Positions 53,941-60,870 are shown, counted from the stretch's first letter. The stretch: DNA of 64,000 nt from Curtobacterium herbarum (GCF_016907335.1 NZ_JAFBBT010000001.1:1426001-1490000), one strand, 5' to 3'. A program made the numbers and translations. Notes: a model not told the origin generated them from the letters alone.

Positions 53941-53947
53941 GGGCACG

Positions 53948-54796
53948 ATGAACGACTTCGTCTCCGTCCGACCCGCCGACGCCGCCCGCTGGATCACCGT
54001 CCCGACCGGCGACACCTCGAAGTACCGACGCGGGGTCCTCGGCGTCGCCACCGGGTCCGCGCAGTACCCGGGTGCCGCGGTGATGGGTGTCGACGCCGCG
54101 GTCCACACCGGTCTCGGCATGGTCCGCTACGTCGGGCCCGACCGCGCCACCGACTTCGTGCTCGCCCGACGGCCCGAGATCGTCGCCGGAGTCGGCCGCG
54201 TCCAGGCGTGGTTGGTCGGCTCGGGGATCTCGGCGGAGTCCCTCGACGCACTCGACGAGGCTACCCGCGCGGGCTTCACGCACGCCTCCGACGACGGGGT
54301 GCCGGTCGTCGTCGACGCCGGGGCGATCCCGCTCGTCGACCTCGGTCCGCTCGCGGTGCTCACCCCGCACGCCGGCGAGCTGGCGTCGCTGCTCGGCGTG
54401 TCGCGCGACGAGGTCGAGGGCGATCCGCGCGGCTCGGCCCTCCGCGCCGCCGAACGGAGCGGGAGCGTCGTGCTCCTCAAGGGCGCCGACACGCACGTCG
54501 TCACGCCCGACGGCGGGGTGCGGCTGGTCGCGTCCTCGGCGACGCCCTGGCTCGCGGCAGCGGGGGCAGGGGACGTCCTCGGCGGGGTCCTCGGGGCGCT
54601 CGTCGCCGCGCGCGCCGGCACGTCCGCGGTCGGACCGGAGGACCTGGCCCACCTGGCAGCGGCGGCGGCGGTCGTGCACGGGGTCGCGGCGCGTCGGGCC
54701 TCGCGGGGCGGGCCGTTCCCGATGACGTCGCTCATCGAGCAGCTGCCCGGGGTGGTGCGGGACCTCGCGGTCCGCGGGGACGCGGACGCGGACTGA
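53948..54796 (+). CDS. nnrD: ADP-dependent NAD(P)H-hydrate dehydratase
   Basis: Repairs hydrated NADH/NADPH, using ADP. The protein has 282 residues, ribokinase-like fold. Motifs: GVLGVATGSAQYPGAAVMGV near 30-49, VVVDAGAIPL, LTPHAGELASLLG, LLKGADTHVVTPDG and the anion-hole AAAGAGDVLGGVLGAL. The epimerase half (NnrE), often fused at the N-terminus, is absent here, so this is the stand-alone dehydratase. ATG 53948 is 7 nt after TACCGT. It shares a 24-bp bidirectional promoter region with the HAD gene. Confidence 0.93.
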   Translation: MNDFVSVRPADAARWITVPTGDTSKYRRGVLGVATGSAQYPGAAVMGVDAAVHTGLGMVRYVGPDRATDFVLARRPEIVAGVGRVQAWLVGSGISAESLDALDEATRAGFTHASDDGVPVVVDAGAIPLVDLGPLAVLTPHAGELASLLGVSRDEVEGDPRGSALRAAERSGSVVLLKGADTHVVTPDGGVRLVASSATPWLAAAGAGDVLGGVLGALVAARAGTSAVGPEDLAHLAAAAAVVHGVAARRASRGGPFPMTSLIEQLPGVVRDLAVRGDADAD

Positions 54797-54840
54797 CGGA
54801 GCGGGCGTCTGCCTGCTGCCTGTCTGCCCGTCGGCCTGCT

Positions 54841-54880
54841 GACGGGAGGCCCGGGGCGGGCCGGTGGGGAGCCTCCCGTC
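54841..54880. terminator. Hairpin terminator between nnrD and the YceI-like gene
   Basis: GACGGGAGGC (54841-54850) pairs exactly with GCCTCCCGTC (54871-54880). A diverged member of the GGGAGGC palindrome family; the centre is not CAGCTG. Confidence 0.65.
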
Positions 54881-54917
54881 CGTCAGCCGGTCGCGCCGCG
54901 ACCCGCCCGGACGAAGG

Positions 54918-55649
54918 TCAGGACGACGGCGTGGCGTGCACGAGGAACTCGACCGACCCGGCGTCGTCGACCTTGACGAACCCCAGGTTCGGGGCCTGCA
55001 CCGAGTAGTCCGAGAACGTGATCGGGACCGTGCCGGAGACGTCGACGCCGTCCCCGTTCAACCCGACCTGCAGCGTCGCGGTGACCGGCTTCGTGACGCC
55101 GTGCAGTTCGAGGGTCCCGGTCGCCTTCACGGTCGTCGTGCCGTTGCCCGTCGGGACGGCGTCCGAGACCGGCTGGGTGAGCGTGAACGTCGCCGTGGGG
55201 AACGCCTGCGTGTCGAGCGCCGAGTCACGGAAGTACGAGTCGCGCTGTGCGGAGTCCGTCGCGATGTCCCCGACCTGCACCGTGATGGTCGCCGCGCTGA
55301 TCGTCGTGCCGTCGACGGTCGCCGACCCGGTGACCTCCGACGTGCGGCCGGTGACGGTGACGTCCGAGCCGTTGAGGACCTCGTGCACGCGGTAGCCGGC
55401 CTCGGAACCCGTGCCGACCGTCCACGCGCCGGACAGGTCCGCCGCGTCGAGCGTCGACGGGGCGCGGCTGGCGGCGACCGTCGGCGTGGCCGAGGCCTTG
55501 GCGTTCTCGCTCGACGTGTAGGCGCGGGTGCTGATCGCGACGGCGACCACGGCGACCACCGCCACCACGACGAGGACGACGAGCACGATGACGAGACGAC
55601 GCCGAGGGCGAGGAGCCGGAGCGTCCGGCGGGTTCGGTGCGGAGGTCAC
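54918..55649 (-). CDS. YceI-family protein, membrane-anchored
   Basis: A 243-residue protein with an N-terminal membrane anchor (RRLVIVLVVLVVVAVVAVVA, about residues 17-37) and an extracytoplasmic YceI lipocalin-like domain. Domain features: LSGAWTVGTGSEAGYRVHEV, VTGRTSEVTGSATVDGTTI, SYFRDSALDTQAFPTATFTL, VKATGTLELHGVTKPVTATL and FSDYSVQAPNLGFVKVDDAG. YceI proteins bind isoprenoid-type lipids; the real ligand here is unknown. It starts at GTG 55649 and diverges from a GT87-like gene. Confidence 0.9.
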   Translation of the reverse strand: MTSAPNPPDAPAPRPRRRLVIVLVVLVVVAVVAVVAVAISTRAYTSSENAKASATPTVAASRAPSTLDAADLSGAWTVGTGSEAGYRVHEVLNGSDVTVTGRTSEVTGSATVDGTTISAATITVQVGDIATDSAQRDSYFRDSALDTQAFPTATFTLTQPVSDAVPTGNGTTTVKATGTLELHGVTKPVTATLQVGLNGDGVDVSGTVPITFSDYSVQAPNLGFVKVDDAGSVEFLVHATPSS

Positions 55650-55704
55650 CCGGAGACGGTGACACGTCACTCTCGGGATCGGCTGAGGATCGGCGGCCGG
55701 TCGG

Positions 55705-55710
55705 TACGCT
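55705..55710 (+). promoter_or_regulatory. -10 element (TACGCT), leaderless
   Basis: TACGCT ends 6 nt before the GTG at 55717. Confidence 0.55.
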
Positions 55711-55716
55711 CGTTCG

Positions 55717-56982
55717 GTGCGCAGGAACCCGTGGCCCGAGATCGTCGTCTTCGGGGTGGCGTTCGTCGCGGTGCACCTGGTGCTCTGGTACCTGACGCTC
55801 GTCGTGCCGAACCAGCCGATCGGTGACGTCACCATCACCTACCGGCGGTGGATCGAGTCCGGGCAGTCGTCGCACTTCTGGGTCGGCATCGACTCGCCCT
55901 GGGTCTACCCGATCCTGGCGATCGTCCCGATGGCGGCCGCGGCCCTCGGTGGCACCGCGTCGATCGGCACCGGGTGGCTGCTGCTCATGGTGCTGCTGAA
56001 CGCCGTCGCGGCCGCCGTGCTCTGGCGGTTCCGTGCGTTCGGCGTCCGGGTCGTCTGGTGGTGGCTGGTGTTCCTGCTGGCCCTCGGTCCGATCGGGCTC
56101 GGCCGGATCGACACCGTCGCCACCGCGGTCGCCCTGGTCGGCGTGGCCTTCGTCGCCGGACGTCCGGGCATCGCCGCGGCCGTGTTCACCGTCGCCGCCT
56201 GGGTCAAGGTCTGGCCGGCCGCCCTGGTCGGCGTGCTGTTCGTCCTCCGTCGCGGGCGTCGCGGCGAGGTCGTCGCCGGGGCCCTCACCGTCACCGCGCT
56301 CGTCGTCCTGGTCGACGTGCTCTTCGGCGGCGCCGCCCACCTGCTCTCGTTCATCGGCGAACAGACCGGCCGCGGGCTGCAGATCGAGTCGCCGCTCGCG
56401 ACGCCGTTCCTCTGGGCCGCCGCCGCCCACGTCCCCGGCGCGGCGGTCTTCTACGACCACGAGATCCTGACCTTCGAGGTCTCCGGCGCCGGCACCACCG
56501 TCGCCGCCGCACTGTCCACCCCGCTGATGGCGGCCGTCGTGGCCGTCGGCGTCGTCCTCGCCCTGCTCGCCGTCCGGACCGGGGCCCGCCGCACCCAGGT
56601 CGCCCCGGTGCTGGCGCTGCTGTTCGTCGCCGCCCTCATCGCCACGAACAAGGTCGGGTCGCCGCAGTACATCGGCTGGTTCGCCGTGCCGGTCGTCTGG
56701 GGGCTCGTCGCCGGGCGGGGGAGCGCCTGGCGGTTCCTGCCCGTCGCGGCCGCGATGCTGCCGATGGCCTTCCTCACGCAGCTCGTGTACCCGGGCTACT
56801 ACGACCAGGTGCTCGCCGTGCAGCCGTGGATCCTCGTCGTCCTGTCGGTGCGGAACGCCCTCGAGGTCGCGGTGCTGGTGTGGGCGGTCGTGGTGCTCGT
56901 CCGGATGTGGCGGCAGGGGATCGTGCCACGGGCCTGGCGTCCGGCCGACGACCCGACGCACGCGGACCCCGTCGCGCGCTGA
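55717..56982 (+). CDS. Polyprenol-linked glycosyltransferase-like membrane protein (GT87/DUF2029)
   Basis: A 421-residue protein with about ten membrane segments. It resembles the GT-C enzymes of family GT87, which add mannose or arabinose from polyprenyl-phosphate donors to envelope glycolipids in actinobacteria. The first extracytoplasmic loop has PIGDVTITYRRWIESGQ with Asp, and later VNQ-like conserved residues (TNKVGSPQYIGWFAVPVVWG) support the family. Donor and acceptor cannot be told. GTG 55717 is 6 nt after TACGCT. The last codons form the first unit of a 16-bp tandem repeat. Confidence 0.82.
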   Translation: MRRNPWPEIVVFGVAFVAVHLVLWYLTLVVPNQPIGDVTITYRRWIESGQSSHFWVGIDSPWVYPILAIVPMAAAALGGTASIGTGWLLLMVLLNAVAAAVLWRFRAFGVRVVWWWLVFLLALGPIGLGRIDTVATAVALVGVAFVAGRPGIAAAVFTVAAWVKVWPAALVGVLFVLRRGRRGEVVAGALTVTALVVLVDVLFGGAAHLLSFIGEQTGRGLQIESPLATPFLWAAAAHVPGAAVFYDHEILTFEVSGAGTTVAAALSTPLMAAVVAVGVVLALLAVRTGARRTQVAPVLALLFVAALIATNKVGSPQYIGWFAVPVVWGLVAGRGSAWRFLPVAAAMLPMAFLTQLVYPGYYDQVLAVQPWILVVLSVRNALEVAVLVWAVVVLVRMWRQGIVPRAWRPADDPTHADPVAR

Positions 56983-57044
56983 GGCCATCGCGCACTGACC
57001 CCATCGCGCACTGACCCCATCGCGCGCTGAGGCCGTCGCGCGCT
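56965..57044. repeat. 16-bp tandem repeat containing the stop codon
   Basis: Five units close to GACCCCATCGCGCACT. The first unit encodes the last residues of the GT87-like protein, the junction makes its TGA, and the rest extends into the intergenic DNA. Confidence 0.9.
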
Positions 57045-57070
57045 GACGCGCAGCGGGGCAGGATGGAGGC

Positions 57071-57379
57071 ATGATCGTCGCCTTCTCCATCGCCCCGTCC
57101 GGCGGCCCTGCCGCAACCGAGGACGGCTCCGTCCACGACGCCGTCGCGGCAGCCGTGCGGGTCGTCCGCGAGTCCGGCCTGCCGAACCGTACCTCGTCGA
57201 TGTTCACCGAGCTCGAGGGGGAGTGGGACGAGGTCTTCGCCGTGGTCAAGGCCGCGACCGAGGCCGTCGCACCCTTCGGCACACGGGTCTCGCTCGTGCT
57301 GAAGGCCGACATCCGGCCCGGGCACACGGGGGAGTTGGACGGCAAGCTCGAGCGGCTCGAAGCGGCGCTCGGGGACTGA
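57071..57379 (+). CDS. Thiamine-binding protein, MTH1187/YkoF family (DUF77)
   Basis: A 102-residue cytoplasmic protein. MIVAFSIAPSGG, ASMFTELEGEWDEVFAVVKAAT (here SSMFTELEGEW) and TRVSLVLKADIRPGHTGELD are characteristic of the MTH1187 family; members bind thiamine or its pyrimidine part. ATG 57071 has GGAGG directly upstream and CAGGAT 6 nt upstream, so the mode of initiation is unclear. A copy of its last 40 bp and the adjoining spacer is found again at 57924. Confidence 0.88.
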   Translation: MIVAFSIAPSGGPAATEDGSVHDAVAAAVRVVRESGLPNRTSSMFTELEGEWDEVFAVVKAATEAVAPFGTRVSLVLKADIRPGHTGELDGKLERLEAALGD

Positions 57380-57450
57380 GCGGCGACCGATCAGCGGCTC
57401 CCCGACGGATCGCGTGTGAAGACGTAGTCCGGGCGGGGCGCATCGAGTGT
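57339..57450. repeat. 112-bp direct repeat, copy 1
   Basis: Covers the last 41 bp of the thiamine-binding gene, the spacer and the 3' end of the lipoprotein B gene. It matches 57924-58035 without gaps, with 8 differences by my count. Confidence 0.92.
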
Positions 57451-57837
57451 GTGGGTGTAGAAGCCGAGCTCGTCGCCGTCGCGGTACCCCTTCCGCAAGA
57501 GGAGGTCGGCGAAGTAGAACCGGAGCTCCTTGGCGTCGGCTTCGGACAACCGCCACTTCCCCGCGAAGTCCACGGCGTCTCGGTGATCTGCGCACCCGGG
57601 CGGACTGCCCGAGTAGACCTCCGTCCCGCACGCCATCGACGCCGGGATGTCGTGTGCCGTGTAGGTGTTGTCGCCTGCGACCTCGAACCGAGCGGCGGCG
57701 TCCCCGCTCGCCGTCTGCAGCCGCCACGTCCCGACGTAGTCCTGCGGCCCGGGCTGCGCTGGCAGGGTGCAGCCGGTCAACGCCACGGTCATCGCCGCCA
57801 GGATTCCGGTGATCCCCGCACGACGTCTTGTCACCAC
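57391..57837 (-). CDS. Lipoprotein B, candidate immunity protein of the orphan RHS module
   Basis: A 148-residue lipoprotein. The signal sequence ends in the lipobox ALTGC, with Cys at 23. The mature domain shares a pattern with lipoprotein A upstream: GTW, AHDIPA, two Cys, GKW, ELGFYTHTLDAPRPDYVF. No known family is recognised. GTG 57837 has GAGGAAG 7 nt upstream and overlaps the stop of a 30-codon RHS C-terminal remnant, just as lipoprotein A overlaps the full RHS gene. From this context it is inferred to be an immunity protein for a displaced toxin. It would be exposed outside the membrane. Confidence 0.75.
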   Translation of the reverse strand: MVTRRRAGITGILAAMTVALTGCTLPAQPGPQDYVGTWRLQTASGDAAARFEVAGDNTYTAHDIPASMACGTEVYSGSPPGCADHRDAVDFAGKWRLSEADAKELRFYFADLLLRKGYRDGDELGFYTHTLDAPRPDYVFTRDPSGSR

Positions 57838-57923
57838 TGCACTACTTCCTCTTTCCCTGTGAACCGTTCGGTGACCCGCGAGAAGGGGCCGTGGTCGCCG
57901 GCTGCCCGGTTGAGAGCCTCGTA
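57831..57923 (-). pseudogene. Orphan RHS C-terminal fragment (last 30 codons)
   Basis: In frame it reads YEALNRAAGDHGPFSRVTER followed by FTGKEEVVQW and TGA. It aligns with the last 29 residues of the RHS protein (YEGLNRAAGEDGPASRVTEE, FTWKETVEW). It ends in TGG TGA overlapping the GTG GTG of lipoprotein B. Upstream it stops abruptly at the 112-bp repeat, so the rest of this toxin gene has been lost. Confidence 0.88.
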
Positions 57924-58035
57924 ACGGCAAGCTCGAGCGGCTCGAAGCGGCGCTCGGGGGCTGAACGACGACCGGTCAGCGACTTCCCGACGGATCGCGT
58001 GTGAAGACGTCGTCCGGGCGGGGCGCATCGAGCGT
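57924..58035. repeat. 112-bp direct repeat, copy 2
   Basis: Second copy of 57339-57450, lying between lipoprotein A and the orphan RHS fragment. Both its ends coincide with breaks in gene structure, so it marks the recombination junctions of the duplication. Confidence 0.92.
57976..58035 (-). pseudogene. C-terminal remnant of a lipoprotein B-like gene
   Basis: Directly after the TAG of lipoprotein A the frame continues as TLDAPRPDDVFTRDPSGSR and stop, nearly identical to the end of lipoprotein B (TLDAPRPDYVFTRDPSGSR). It shows that lipoprotein A replaced or was inserted before an older B-type gene. Confidence 0.85.
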
Positions 58036-58503
58036 CTATCTCTTGGCGAAGAGGTAGTCGGGCTTCGGCTTGTCGATGGACCCCGTGTAGAAGCCGAGGG
58101 AGAAGGACTTGCCGAAGAAGCTGTCGAAATTGCGGTATGCCGTGCTGAAACTGAGGCCGTCGCTGTCGAGCCACACGGTGCCCTGCTCTTCGTCCGGTAT
58201 CGACCACGTCCCGGCGGCAGAGACTGTGTCTGGGTTCGAGCGGCACGCGTCGATCTCTCGTCCTCCAGTTGACTGTCCGCACACGAGCACGGCCGGGAAG
58301 TCATGTGCCTCGAACGTCCCGTTGGGAGACAAGACCAATGAAGACGAGCCGCCATCAGCGCTCCTCGTCCAGGTCCCGATGTACTGATCGCGGAGGTCGC
58401 TTCCTCCGTCCTTCTGATCCGCGGTGCCCGAAGTGCAGGCAGCGAGCAACACCGAGATCGCAGCGATGGCGACGATCGCCATCGGTTTCATCCGGATCAC
58501 CAT
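58036..58503 (-). CDS. Lipoprotein A, candidate immunity protein of the RHS toxin
   Basis: A 155-residue lipoprotein. The signal sequence MVIRMKPMAIVAIAAISVLL ends in lipobox LLAAC, Cys at 23. The mature part parallels lipoprotein B (GTWTRSADGG, AHDFPAVLVC, GTWSIPDEE, LGFYTGSIDKPKPDYLFAKR) but is clearly diverged. ATG 58503 has GGAG 8 nt upstream and overlaps the RHS stop by 7 nt (ATGGTGA), so toxin-end and lipoprotein are coupled. Small gene, coupled to an RHS C-terminus, diverged paralogue nearby: all fit an immunity protein. A lipoprotein form implies protection at the outer face of the membrane. This is inference. Confidence 0.77.
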   Translation of the reverse strand: MVIRMKPMAIVAIAAISVLLAACTSGTADQKDGGSDLRDQYIGTWTRSADGGSSSLVLSPNGTFEAHDFPAVLVCGQSTGGREIDACRSNPDTVSAAGTWSIPDEEQGTVWLDSDGLSFSTAYRNFDSFFGKSFSLGFYTGSIDKPKPDYLFAKR

Positions 58504-60548
58504 TCCACTGTCTCCTTCCAAGTGAACTCCTCAGTCACACGCGACGCCGGGCCGTCCTCGCCAGCCGCACGATTGAGCCCCTCGTAGTCCGCTCCTGGGA
58601 ACCGGAGGAGGGAACCGAGCGTCGTCTCGTTGACCGCGGTGTACTCGACCGTCGCCGTACCGTCTCCGTTCTCCCGAACCAGTCGCGCTTCGACGTCGTA
58701 TGTCCCGAGAGCGAGGAGCGTGCGGTCACGTTCGCTCGCGATCGGCCACGTGAGCACCGTCCCTATGTCGCGTATAAGGTTCTCGTTGGAGAGCGATGCT
58801 GGCCCAGCCGAGTAGCCCAGCCTGTCTGAGACGACGGCATTCCCATCCTTCAGTCCCTTCACCGCCCTTTCTCGTCGAGCGGGCGTCAGCTCCTGGCTGA
58901 CGGCCTGTGTCATCTTGCTGTCCGACCCGTACAATAGGGTCCTCGGCGACGTCCCCGTTGCCCATCCGAAGAGCATCTCACCCTGCCCGCTCGTCAGAAC
59001 CGTCCCGGCATAGAAGTCCGCCGCCATACCGATGGGGATCCCGATCAGGGGCATGGGGCTCAAGAGCCCGAGCCAGAACCCGGGACCGGGCGAGGGGTCG
59101 AGGAGGGACATCCCGAGCAGCCAAGACAGCGCGTGCGAAGCATGGACGTCACCGTCCATCGCGAACGCGCCGTTGTTCGAGAACCGATGCGCGATGCCGA
59201 GGAGCCCTTGGCGCCCGGCACCGTAAGCGGCCAACTCCGCGTCCGTGATCGGGCGGAGGCCAGAAGGGTCGATCTGGTTCACCGGGTCGTTGCCGGCATA
59301 CGAGTACGGGTTGTCCGACCACGCCGCACCCACCACCGCCGGCAGCGGGTCGGGCGAGAGGAACGAGCGCACCGACGGGTCGTACATGCGCGCGCCCGTG
59401 AATTCGAGCCCGCCGACCACGACGGTTCCGGTCGGGCTGACCCCGATGCCGTCCGGGAGGCCCGCAGCCGTGACGGCGTCCGTCGCCGTCCACGGGTCCG
59501 CGCGCTGTGTCGAGCGCGCTCGCCGCCAACCGGCAGACGTCCACGTCCCGTCGACGCCCAGGAGGCCGGGTGCCGTGACGACAGGTGCGTCGCCGACCGA
59601 CATCAGGGTCGGCACCGGGGTCGTGGGGTCCCAGCTGAGCGTGGTGCCGTTGACCTCGGCGAGTTCCCCGAGGGCGTTCACCCAGAGGTCGGTGCGGTCG
59701 GTGCCGGTGCCGTCCTCGCGCACGACGGTGCGGAGATGACCCAGCTCGTCCCACGCGTACGACGTCGTGACCTCGTCTGACTCGGCTCGGACCCGCCGAC
59801 CGAGGCCGTCGTACGCGAACCGGACGACTGAAGGAGCATCGCCGTGGCGTTCGGCCTCCAGGAGCGCTCCGGCTCCGTCGTGCGAGTACGAGCACCGGTC
59901 AGCGGCCCGCTGCTCGTCGACGAGCCGACCGGATCCGTCGTAGCTCCAGGTCGACACCGAGGACCCGTCACGGGCGGCGAGGAGCTGCGAGGCGGCGTCG
60001 TACTCGTACCGCACGGCCTCGCCGTCCGGTCCACGGACGGCTGTCAGACGCCCGCGGTCGTCGCGCTCGAGGACGGTCTCGCTGCCGTCGGAGGAGTGGC
60101 TGACGAGGAACCCGTCGTCGTACTCCCACGCCTGGGCGAGCGCTCCGGCGATGGCGCCGGTCAGGCGACCGTCTCCGTCGTGCCGGAACGTCGCCTCGGG
60201 GAAGTCCGACCGACGGATGGCGGTCAGGACGCCACCGCGGCCACGGTCGAACTCGGTCCGCACCCCGTCCGGGGGGACAACTGCGCGCTGGTTGCCCGCC
60301 GCGTCGTACTCCCACCGGGTCGTCGTGCTCCGACCGGCACGCGTCGTGGTGCGTCGGAGGAGTTCGCCCCGTGCTCCGTACTCCAGACGGTGGACGGTGG
60401 GCGTGCCGTCGGGATGCGTCAGGTCGTTGATCGTCACCGACCGTTCGTCGGCGTCCCGTGCGATGCTCGCGACGAGTCGGTCGTCGTGAGGCCCGACACG
60501 CCGCCGACGTTGCGGCGATGTCGGCGGTCGGGGGTGTGATGGGTCCAT
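58497..60548 (-). CDS. RHS-repeat polymorphic toxin-like protein, short or 5'-truncated
   Basis: 683 residues from ATG 60548. Residues 30-360 are YD/RHS repeats (WEYDAAGNQRAVVPPDGVRT, YEYDAASQLLAARDGSSV, FAYDGLGRRVRAESDEVTTS). The RHS core ends near 433 (YDPSVRSFLSPDPL, NPYSYAGNDPVNQIDPSGLR). The last 250 residues are the variable C-terminus: a hydrophobic part (SWLLGMSLLDPSPGPGFWLG, LLSPMPLIGIPIGMAADFY), then a soluble beta-rich end (LGTYDVEARLVRENGDGTAT). No nuclease or other toxin family is recognised. There is no signal peptide or delivery domain, and RHS proteins are usually over 1,400 residues, so the gene may be truncated. The region is visibly less GC-rich than its surroundings. Confidence 0.82.
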   Translation of the reverse strand: MDPSHPRPPTSPQRRRRVGPHDDRLVASIARDADERSVTINDLTHPDGTPTVHRLEYGARGELLRRTTTRAGRSTTTRWEYDAAGNQRAVVPPDGVRTEFDRGRGGVLTAIRRSDFPEATFRHDGDGRLTGAIAGALAQAWEYDDGFLVSHSSDGSETVLERDDRGRLTAVRGPDGEAVRYEYDAASQLLAARDGSSVSTWSYDGSGRLVDEQRAADRCSYSHDGAGALLEAERHGDAPSVVRFAYDGLGRRVRAESDEVTTSYAWDELGHLRTVVREDGTGTDRTDLWVNALGELAEVNGTTLSWDPTTPVPTLMSVGDAPVVTAPGLLGVDGTWTSAGWRRARSTQRADPWTATDAVTAAGLPDGIGVSPTGTVVVGGLEFTGARMYDPSVRSFLSPDPLPAVVGAAWSDNPYSYAGNDPVNQIDPSGLRPITDAELAAYGAGRQGLLGIAHRFSNNGAFAMDGDVHASHALSWLLGMSLLDPSPGPGFWLGLLSPMPLIGIPIGMAADFYAGTVLTSGQGEMLFGWATGTSPRTLLYGSDSKMTQAVSQELTPARRERAVKGLKDGNAVVSDRLGYSAGPASLSNENLIRDIGTVLTWPIASERDRTLLALGTYDVEARLVRENGDGTATVEYTAVNETTLGSLLRFPGADYEGLNRAAGEDGPASRVTEEFTWKETVEW

Positions 60549-60550
60549 CA

Positions 60551-60570
60551 GCCGGTGCACGAGCACCGGC
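60551..60570. terminator. Short hairpin between the RHS gene and the Zn-ribbon gene
   Basis: GCCGGTGC, a 4-nt loop, then GCACCGGC: an exact 8-bp stem just before the RHS start. It lies between divergent starts where a terminator is not expected, and may be a remnant of what lay there before truncation. Confidence 0.4.
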
Positions 60571-60594
60571 ACCCACGACGGAAGGAGCCCGCTC

Positions 60595-60795
60595 ATGATG
60601 CACGACGGTTGGTGCCCGGACTGCGACCTCCCTTCGGTCGTCATCGATTCCTCCGACGACGGCCAGCACGCCTGGGCCAGCTGTGCGGAGTGCGGCACCG
60701 GGTGGGTGCACCGCGACGAACTGCCGGAGGCGCGGACCACGTCCGGCACGTCGGTGCGGCGCCCGCAGCGGACGTCGGAGCAGCGCGCAGCCTGA
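60595..60795 (+). CDS. Small Zn-ribbon protein
   Basis: A 66-residue cytoplasmic protein with two CxxC pairs (DGWCPDCDLPS and WASCAECGTGW) 22 residues apart, a classic zinc ribbon. The C-terminal 20 residues are Arg/Thr/Ser-rich. The ATG at 60595 has GGAAGGAG 6 nt upstream; a second ATG follows at once. No specific family or function can be named. It is divergent from the RHS gene and ends in a strong hairpin. Confidence 0.7.
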   Translation: MMHDGWCPDCDLPSVVIDSSDDGQHAWASCAECGTGWVHRDELPEARTTSGTSVRRPQRTSEQRAA

Positions 60796-60827
60796 GCGGT
60801 GTGCGGCCGACGGCCCGCATCTGACGG

Positions 60828-60870
60828 ACGCGGCCGCGCCGATCGGGAATCCCGGTCGGCGCGGCCGCGT
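60828..60870 (+). terminator. Intrinsic terminator after the Zn-ribbon gene
   Basis: 20-bp arms (ACGCGGCCGCGCCGATCGGG and its complement with one G-U) around the 3-nt loop AAT, 33 bp after the stop, followed by GTTCGT. Confidence 0.8.

Noticed and set aside
57831..58355. 174-residue minus-strand open frame taken as one gene
   Set aside because: Only its last 30 codons resemble the RHS end; the rest is antisense or out of frame with the 112-bp repeat and lipoprotein A.
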